Source: an uncultured Candidatus Melainabacteria bacterium
GTDB taxonomy: Bacteria; Cyanobacteriota; Vampirovibrionia; Gastranaerophilales; Gastranaerophilaceae
Reading direction: 5' to 3'
Length of the DNA stretch: 37,871 bases
Assembly: GCA_934757255.1 (NCBI GenBank)
Contig: CAKVLL010000015.1
Span: 1 to 37,871, forward strand
The notes under the pieces were generated by a model. The model had not been told where the DNA came from, searched no databases, and was given only the letters and a program-made list of their open reading frames with translations. Position numbers and translations under genes: made by a program. This document shows, one piece after another, positions 32,657-37,871 of the stretch (the stretch's first letter is position 1; every line of letters begins with the position of its first letter).

Positions 32657-33982
32657 TTAATTAATTATATCTCCATATTCTTCCGGATTGTTTAATAAAT
32701 CATAATTAATTTCATTTTCGTTATCAGCAATTGCTGCTGCTACAACAGCATCTGATGTTACATTCAATAGAGTACGCATCATATCTGTAATTCTTTCTAT
32801 TGTGAATAAGAATGCAAAACCAGCAACCAATTGTTCAGGACTTAATCCCATGCCATTAAGAACAAGTGCTATTGTAATTAAACCAGCACCAGGAATTCCG
32901 GCACAAGTTGAAGAAGCAATGATTGCTAATAGTGCAATTTGTACAACAAGAAACGGAGTTAAAGCTACACCATAAGCTTGTGTCAAAAAGATTACAGCGA
33001 TTGTTTGCAACATCGCTGTACCGTCCATATTTAGTGTTGCACCTAATGGTAATACAAAACTTGCTATTTTATGTGAAATACCTCTTTTTTCGCAACAAGC
33101 AATTGTCAAAGGAAGTGTTGCAGAAGAACTTGCAGTACCGAACGCAACCATCATAGCCTCAGCCATGGCTGCATACAGCATTGTTACCGGAACTTTTGAA
33201 AATATTTTCAAAAATACTGGATAAACTACAAAGAACTGGATTGCAAAACCTAAAGCCAAAACACCTAGATATTTTGATATACTCATAAAGATATCAACAC
33301 CAAATGAAGAAACTGCAACAGCAGTTAATGCAAAAACACCTGGCGCTGCAAAACACATAATCCAATCAGTAATTTTCATCGTCGCAGCAAAAATAGATTC
33401 AAAGAAACCAACAAATGGTCTGTTTATTTCACCAACTTTTGCCAAAGCTACTGAAAACATTAATGCAAATACAATAATTGGAACCATGTCACCGCTAGCA
33501 ATAGATGCAAGTGGGTTTTTTGGAATAAATCCTAAAATTATATTTAATAAATTACCTTTTTGAGCCTCAATTGTAGCTGCAACTTGAGCTTGAATATCAG
33601 CGGCAGTATCAATATTTATATAATGTGCAGCACCTAATCCAGGTTTTAATAATAATGCCAAAGCACCACCTATTGTAACAGCTGCGACAGTTATAATACC
33701 GTAATACAGTATCATTTTTGAACCAAGTTTACCAATCTGTTTGCTATCTCCAACACTCGTAATTCCAATTACGATAGCGGAAATTACAAGCGGAATAACT
33801 ACCATTTGAATTAATCTAATAAATACTTGTCCTATAAAAGTAAGCGTAGTCATTAACATCGGACTAGGTTCTTTATGAAGCCAAATACCAACGACAACAC
33901 CAAGTACTAGTCCTGCAAAAATATGCCAATTACGTTTAAGCCCAAGTCCAAGTGCGATTAACACCTGCATGTGAAATTTCAT
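32657..33982 (-). CDS. dicarboxylate/amino acid:cation symporter (DAACS/GltP-DctA family)
   Basis: This 441-residue inner-membrane symporter imports acidic amino acids or C4-dicarboxylates with H+ or Na+. Family signatures are SSSATLPLTIACCEKRG (the serine-rich hairpin), LGATLNMDGTAM (the NMDGT cation site), CAGIPGAGL (second hairpin) and ERITDMMRTLLNV with the Asp and Arg that bind the substrate. The Arg there points to an acidic substrate over a neutral one; glutamate/aspartate versus succinate/fumarate cannot be separated by eye. GAGAGGA lies before the ATG. It is monocistronic with a bidirectional terminator at the 3' end. Confidence 0.95.
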   Translation of the reverse strand: MKFHMQVLIALGLGLKRNWHIFAGLVLGVVVGIWLHKEPSPMLMTTLTFIGQVFIRLIQMVVIPLVISAIVIGITSVGDSKQIGKLGSKMILYYGIITVAAVTIGGALALLLKPGLGAAHYINIDTAADIQAQVAATIEAQKGNLLNIILGFIPKNPLASIASGDMVPIIVFALMFSVALAKVGEINRPFVGFFESIFAATMKITDWIMCFAAPGVFALTAVAVSSFGVDIFMSISKYLGVLALGFAIQFFVVYPVFLKIFSKVPVTMLYAAMAEAMMVAFGTASSSATLPLTIACCEKRGISHKIASFVLPLGATLNMDGTAMLQTIAVIFLTQAYGVALTPFLVVQIALLAIIASSTCAGIPGAGLITIALVLNGMGLSPEQLVAGFAFLFTIERITDMMRTLLNVTSDAVVAAAIADNENEINYDLLNNPEEYGDIIN

Positions 33983-34062
33983 ATAAATCCTCTCATATAC
34001 TTATATAACGTGTCTATTTTACTATTTTTCAACAGAAAAGTAAAGAGTTGATATTAAAATAC

Positions 34063-34096
34063 AAAAAAAAGAAGCCATAAAAGACTTCTTTTTTTT
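34063..34096 (-). terminator. intrinsic terminator after rpmE
   Basis: aaaaaaaagaag (34063-34074) and cttctttttttt (34085-34096) form a 12-bp stem with a 10-nt loop, 20 nt past the rpmE stop on the minus strand. Confidence 0.8.
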
Positions 34097-34116
34097 GTAA
34101 AATCTTAACAAAACTA

Positions 34117-34317
34117 CTACTTCGTTCCGTAACGTTTTTTAAATCTTTCAACACGTCCTTCAGAGTCAAGAATTTTTTGTTGACCTGTATAGAATGGGTG
34201 ACAATTTGAACAAATTTCAACTGTAAGACCGTCTACTACAGAACCTGTTTCAATCTCGTTACCGCAAACACATTTGATAACAGTTTTTTTATAATCTGGA
34301 TGGATACCATCTTTCAT
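34117..34317 (-). CDS. rpmE: 50S ribosomal protein L31 (zinc-binding type)
   Basis: This is the 66-residue L31, a component of the large ribosomal subunit near the subunit bridge. It has the N-terminus MKDGIHPDY and the four-cysteine zinc form: Cys16 and Cys18 in CVCG, Cys36 and Cys39 in CSNCHPF. HPFYTGQQKILDSEGRVERF is a hallmark (here by its HPFYTG and SEGRVERF parts). AAGG precedes the ATG and a good promoter lies about 55 nt upstream. Single-gene transcript. Confidence 0.98.
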   Translation of the reverse strand: MKDGIHPDYKKTVIKCVCGNEIETGSVVDGLTVEICSNCHPFYTGQQKILDSEGRVERFKKRYGTK

Positions 34318-34370
34318 AATAACCTTCTTTCTGCTTTCAAGATTCCAAACTTGATTTTTCGACCTCTTAC

Positions 34371-34399
34371 ATTTTAATCTGCTAATTTTTTTTTTGCAA
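34371..34399 (-). promoter_or_regulatory. rpmE promoter
   Basis: On the minus strand: TTGCAA (34394-34399), a 17-nt spacer, then TAAAAT (34371-34376). The leader to the rpmE ATG is about 47 nt. Confidence 0.65.
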
Positions 34400-34460
34400 G
34401 TAAAATAATTAGAATTAATAATAATCTTTACAAAATTTTAAATCATACTTACTGTGTCAT

Positions 34461-34533
34461 AAGTGTTTCACACTTAAAATTCATCAACTATTATTCATAA
34501 TAATTTTATAAAAGAGTGTCGCAAGAGTGTCGC
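34461..34533. promoter_or_regulatory. operator-like repeats in the rpmE-gyrA spacer
   Basis: A perfect inverted repeat aagtgt-ttc-acactt (34461-34475) is followed by two exact tandem 11-bp units, aagagtgtcgc (34512-34522, 34523-34533). They share a gtgt core and lie about one helical turn apart. The gene-free stretch 34318-35008 otherwise holds the promoters of rpmE and gyrA, a TTGTTACAA site (34795), a 9-bp hairpin (34602-34625), and at most a 16-codon reading frame at 34584 that I do not call. Confidence 0.4.
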
Positions 34534-34794
34534 AAATTATAAAAATCAAACTTAGTATTTTATTATATGAAAAACTTTAAACAATGAATATAAAAGAAAA
34601 AGTTGCTAAAAAGAAGTTTAGCAACATTAAATAAACACGAGGATATTAAGAGAGAGTATAAAAAGAAATTTTTTATTAAGCGTTTAGTCTAACGTTTCGA
34701 CTTTTAAGCTTATTTATTTTTTTGTTTTTCCTTTATCTTACTTACATTTATATAAAGTATTTTTATTTTTTTTAATTGCGCTTTTTTATATAAT

Positions 34795-34803
34795 TTGTTA
34801 CAA
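34795..34803. promoter_or_regulatory. TTGTTACAA palindrome in the rpmE-gyrA spacer
   Basis: Third exact copy of the palindrome seen at 13823 and 23807. It lies about 205 nt before the gyrA start. Confidence 0.28.
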
Positions 34804-34893
34804 ACCTTAAAACATTATAAACACTGAATTTAAGGTGTATATACTAAATAAATAAAAGGTGTATTTATATGTAAAACTTTATTTTACCTTTAC

Positions 34894-34921
34894 TTTACAG
34901 AAACCTTTTTTGTGTTACTAT
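34894..34921 (+). promoter_or_regulatory. gyrA promoter
   Basis: TTTACA (34894-34899), a 16-nt spacer, and TACTAT (34916-34921) preceded by TGT (extended -10). A leader of about 80 nt follows to a TTG start. Confidence 0.5.
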
Positions 34922-35008
34922 ATTTAGTATAAAGGGGATGTATCAGGCTATGTGAAGCTTGTTTAAATAAAGTTCCACTTTAAGGAAAATGGATAGAGGA
35001 GAAGGATT

Positions 35009-37540
35009 TTGGCTCAGCAAAATATGTTTTCGGACGGTAAAATCGTACCGGTTAATATTAGAGAAGAGATGAAGAAGTGTTATATTGATTATGCGATGAG
35101 TGTAATCGTTGGTCGTGCGCTTCCTGATGTAAGGGACGGTTTAAAGCCTGTTCACAGACGTATTTTATATGCTATGAATGAACTGGGAATGACTCCTGAT
35201 AAACCATTTAAGAAATGTGCTCGTATCGTTGGTGAAGTTCTTGGTAAATATCACCCTCACGGCGATAGTTCTGTGTATGAGGCACTTGTTCGTTTAGCTC
35301 AAGACTTCAACACAAGATATCTTGTTGTAGACGGTCATGGTAACTTCGGTTCAGTTGATGGCGACAGCGCAGCTGCAATGCGTTATACAGAAGCTCGTAT
35401 GCACAAAATAACGCAATCAATGCTTGCTGATATTGATTGTGAAACAGTGGATTTTGTGCCGAACTTTGACGGTTCACTGGAAGAACCTTCAGTATTACCT
35501 GTAAGACTTCCAATGCTTTTATTAAATGGTGTTTCAGGTATCGCTGTTGGTATGGCGACAAACATTCCTCCTCACAACTTGAGAGAAGTTGTAGATGGTA
35601 CAATTGCTTTAATTGATAATCCTCAAATTACTGTAGAAGGTTTAATGGAGCACATTAAAGGTCCGGATTTCCCTACAGCTGCTACGATAGTTGGTTTGAA
35701 TGATATTAAACAAGCTTATGAAACAGGTCGCGGTTCAATTAAAATGTCTGCAGTTGCGACTATTGAAGAAATTCCTGGTGGTGCAGGTCGTCAAACAAGA
35801 ACAGCGATTATCGTTACAGAAATTCCTTATCAGGTTAACAAAGCACAATTAATCGAAAAGATTGCAGATTTGGTTAAAGAACAAAGAATTACAGGCATTT
35901 CTGATTTGAGAGATGAATCAGACAGAGAAGGCATGCGCATCGTTATTGAACTTAAACGTGATGCTAAGCCAGAAGTTGTTAAGAACAACTTATTTAAATT
36001 TACTCAACTTGCTACAACATTCGGCGTAAACATGGTTACACTTTGCGGTAAACAACCAAGATTATTGAATTTGTATGAAGTTTTAAACGAATTTGTTGAA
36101 CACAGAGTTGAAATAGTTACAAGAAGAACTATTTATTTCTTGAAAAAAGCAAAAATCAGAGCGCATATTTTGGCTGGTTTATTAATTGCTTTGGGTTCTT
36201 TGGATGAAGTTATTGAACTTATCAAAAAATCTAAAACAACAGAAGATGCTCGTGTTGGTTTGATGAGTCGATTTGGTTTGGATATTGACCAAGCTAATGC
36301 AATCTTAGAAATGCAATTAAGAAGATTGACAGGTTTGGAACAAGATAAAATTAAAAATGAATACGATGAGTTATTGAAGAAAATTCAAGAATATGAAGGA
36401 ATTTTGGCTGACAGACAAAAAGTTCTTGATATCATTAAGGCTGAACTTCTTGAAGACAGAGAAAAATATGGTGATGATAGAAAGACTCAAATCGTTCCTG
36501 AACAAGGTGAAGTTACAATTGAAGATTTAACTCCAAACACTCCAATGGCAGTATTTATTACTCACCAAGGATATTTGAAGAGAATTTCACTGGATACTTT
36601 TGAACGTCAAAACCGTGCAACTCGTGGAAAAGCAGGTATCAAGACTAAGGAAGATGATGATATTCAACACTTCTTTACTGCAATGATGCATGATAAAGTA
36701 TTGTTCTTCTCATCAAAGGGTATTGTTTACAGCTTGAATGTTTACGACTTCCCAGAAGGCGGAAGACAATCTAAAGGACTTCCTATTGTAAACGTTCTTC
36801 CTATTGAACAAGGAGAAAAAATTACAGCAGTTGTTCCTGTAAGCAGCTTCTCACATGAATTAAACTTAATCATGTTAACTCAAAAGGGTTATATTAAGAG
36901 AATTGAACTTGATAATTTTGTAAATATCAGAAGAAGTGGTATTATTGCAATTTCTTTAGAAGAAGGCGATAAGTTAAACTGGGTTAAACTTGCTAATCCG
37001 AATGATGAAATTATTATCGGTACATCTTGTGGTATGGCAATCAGATTCCCAATTGAGGATTTAAGACCACTAGGTAGAAGCGCAAGAGGTGTAAACTCAA
37101 TGAAACTTAGAAGCGCTGATACAATTATCGGTTGTGATATCGTTCCTAGAAATTATGACGCAGATTTACTTGTTGTAACTTCTGACGGTTTCGGTAAACG
37201 TACAAAACTTTCAGAATTCCGTTCGCAAAACAGAGGCGGTATCGGTTTGATTGCGACTAAATTCAAGTCTAACATGTCAAGATTAGTTGCTTTAACTATT
37301 GTTGAAGAAAAAGATGAAATTATGTTGGTAACAGCAAACGGTATTGTAACAAGAATTAAAGCCGGTGATATTTCTTGCCAAGGACGTCCTGCAACAGGTG
37401 TTAGAGCACAAAACTTGACTGATAATGATACGGTTGTTTCAGTGAACAAAATTGTAAATACAGACAATTCATCGAATGAAACTTCAAATGACGGTTGTCC
37501 AATTGAAACAATAGAAGGTGAACAAACATCTTTAACATAA
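35009..37540 (+). CDS. gyrA: DNA gyrase subunit A
   Basis: GyrA forms the cleavage core of gyrase, which introduces negative supercoils. It has 843 residues. The catalytic tyrosine is Tyr126 in AAMRYTEARM. The quinolone region HPHGDSSVYEALV has Ser87 and Glu91 at the positions matching E. coli Ser83 and Asp87, a susceptible-type pattern. The C-terminal beta-pinwheel follows about residue 515. Its GyrA box reads QNRATRGKAG instead of QRRGGKG. The start is TTG with AGGAG 7 nt upstream, giving MAQQNMFSDGKIVPV; an ATG five codons in has no ribosome-binding site. gyrB is not adjacent. A long hairpin follows the stop. Confidence 0.97.
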   Translation: MAQQNMFSDGKIVPVNIREEMKKCYIDYAMSVIVGRALPDVRDGLKPVHRRILYAMNELGMTPDKPFKKCARIVGEVLGKYHPHGDSSVYEALVRLAQDFNTRYLVVDGHGNFGSVDGDSAAAMRYTEARMHKITQSMLADIDCETVDFVPNFDGSLEEPSVLPVRLPMLLLNGVSGIAVGMATNIPPHNLREVVDGTIALIDNPQITVEGLMEHIKGPDFPTAATIVGLNDIKQAYETGRGSIKMSAVATIEEIPGGAGRQTRTAIIVTEIPYQVNKAQLIEKIADLVKEQRITGISDLRDESDREGMRIVIELKRDAKPEVVKNNLFKFTQLATTFGVNMVTLCGKQPRLLNLYEVLNEFVEHRVEIVTRRTIYFLKKAKIRAHILAGLLIALGSLDEVIELIKKSKTTEDARVGLMSRFGLDIDQANAILEMQLRRLTGLEQDKIKNEYDELLKKIQEYEGILADRQKVLDIIKAELLEDREKYGDDRKTQIVPEQGEVTIEDLTPNTPMAVFITHQGYLKRISLDTFERQNRATRGKAGIKTKEDDDIQHFFTAMMHDKVLFFSSKGIVYSLNVYDFPEGGRQSKGLPIVNVLPIEQGEKITAVVPVSSFSHELNLIMLTQKGYIKRIELDNFVNIRRSGIIAISLEEGDKLNWVKLANPNDEIIIGTSCGMAIRFPIEDLRPLGRSARGVNSMKLRSADTIIGCDIVPRNYDADLLVVTSDGFGKRTKLSEFRSQNRGGIGLIATKFKSNMSRLVALTIVEEKDEIMLVTANGIVTRIKAGDISCQGRPATGVRAQNLTDNDTVVSVNKIVNTDNSSNETSNDGCPIETIEGEQTSLT

Positions 37541-37564
37541 AAACAAACAATTAAATTTAAATAA

Positions 37565-37618
37565 TTAACTAAAATATCAATATTCTGATAATATTAAGAA
37601 TATTGATATTTTAGTTAA
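37565..37618. terminator. long hairpin downstream of gyrA
   Basis: A perfect 22-bp inverted repeat (37565-37586, 37597-37618) with a 10-nt loop lies 25 nt past the gyrA stop. It is AT-rich and lacks a clear T-run, so it may be a terminator or an mRNA-stabilising stem. Confidence 0.6.
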
Positions 37619-37733
37619 AATTTGAATTAATAATATATCAATAAAAGCCATCATTATACGCAGCCAAACAAAAACTTCAATATTTTAATGTTGCGATTGC
37701 TTCTTGAACTCACCTTACTTAATTTGTAAACAA

Positions 37734-37742
37734 TTGTAACAA
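37734..37742. promoter_or_regulatory. TTGTAACAA palindrome upstream of the last gene
   Basis: Variant of the TTGTTACAA sites, overlapping a second half-like ttgtaaac at 37724. It lies 74 nt before the GTG at 37817. Confidence 0.28.
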
Positions 37743-37816
37743 TCCACTTTAATTCACTAAAGTTTCTAAAAAAACTGCCGATAACAATAATATGAGATGA
37801 AGAAAAAGGTGTTATA

Positions 37817-37871
37817 GTGGCAGGAATTGATTTTTCAAAATTTAGTCAAGACTTTAAAGCAAAGTTTGAAA
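37817..37871 (+). CDS. start of a hypothetical gene (5' end only)
   Basis: GTG at 37817 opens a frame running to the window edge (VAGIDFSKFSQDFKAKFE, 18 codons). An AAAGGTG lies about 5 nt upstream, and the spacing from gyrA is 276 bp. The product cannot be named from 18 residues. The ribosome-binding site and open frame support a real gene. Confidence 0.5.
   Translation, partial: MAGIDFSKFSQDFKAKFE

Noticed and set aside
34584..34634. 16-codon reading frame (MNIKEKVAKKKFSNIK) in the rpmE-gyrA spacer
   Set aside because: It is too short, has no convincing ribosome-binding site and coincides with a hairpin; chance is likely in AT-rich DNA.
34318..35008. Replication origin near gyrA
   Set aside because: I saw no DnaA boxes (TTATNCACA), and neither dnaA, dnaN nor gyrB is present.
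1..37871. Defence island, prophage, CRISPR, insertion sequence or tRNA genes
   Set aside because: No integrase, transposase, cas gene, spaced direct-repeat array or cloverleaf was seen; the SNF2 gene alone is not evidence of a defence system.

Overview
The window is AT-rich and densely coded, uses the standard code, and has short gaps between genes. It reads as ordinary chromosome from a Gram-negative-type bacterium. Three traits suggest an uncultured gut-type lineage near Cyanobacteria, most likely Vampirovibrionia/Gastranaerophilales ('Melainabacteria'). First, it has MCE/MlaEFD lipid-transport genes, which imply an outer membrane. Second, the pgpH-ybeY-dgkA-type operon is otherwise familiar from Firmicutes. 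Third, there are several lineage-type hypothetical proteins with Asn-rich N-termini ending in an aromatic/Met plus Gly/Lys/Gln. The taxonomic call is inference and has not been tested by any search. No rRNA, tRNA, CRISPR array, prophage or insertion sequence is visible.

Layout. 1-3.5 kb: 3' end of gpmI, an intergenic repeat and a large SNF2-family helicase. 3.5-15.3 kb, almost all on the minus strand: a tagged hypothetical, dtd, a Maf/DUF115 protein, pheT, a thiol/redox cluster (VKOR-DsbA fusion, queH, a Cys-rich DUF6485-like protein), a repeat-filled spacer, mtaB, a coupled pair of membrane hypotheticals, a short Orn/Lys/Arg-decarboxylase-fold PLP enzyme and one unknown. 15.4-17 kb, plus strand: an orphan MCE-domain protein translationally coupled to upp, then an HTH-only LuxR-type regulator. 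17-20.7 kb, minus strand: mutS2 and a 388-residue coiled-coil protein. 20.8-24.6 kb: a NupC-type transporter, clpP and three small unknowns. 24.6-28.3 kb, minus strand: cdd, a zinc-ribbon protein, pgpH, ybeY, dgkA. 28.4-31.5 kb, plus strand: mlaE-mlaF-mlaD with repeat elements between the genes. 31.6-34.3 kb: two unknowns, a dicarboxylate/acidic amino acid symporter and rpmE. 34.3-37.9 kb: a 0.7-kb regulatory spacer, gyrA and the start of one more gene.

Functional links. NupC, Cdd and Upp form parts of a pyrimidine salvage route. Two MCE proteins, one with a full ABC permease/ATPase and one without, point to envelope lipid traffic. PheT, Dtd, QueH, MtaB, YbeY, L31 and MutS2 all serve translation or its quality control.

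The most interesting signals are not gene names. (1) At least seven genes (mtaB, the PLP enzyme, the MCE protein, luxR, mutS2, cdd, mlaE) lack a Shine-Dalgarno and have a good -10 hexamer ending only 6-10 nt before the start codon, which predicts leaderless mRNAs. Neighbouring genes carry strong Shine-Dalgarno sites. (2) Four unrelated-looking hypotheticals share a short N-terminal tag. (3) The mlaE-mlaF junction, including the first codons of mlaF, is partly duplicated at the mlaF-mlaD junction. (4) A TTGTWACAA palindrome recurs upstream of four genes, and an 11-bp tandem repeat lies in the rpmE-gyrA spacer.
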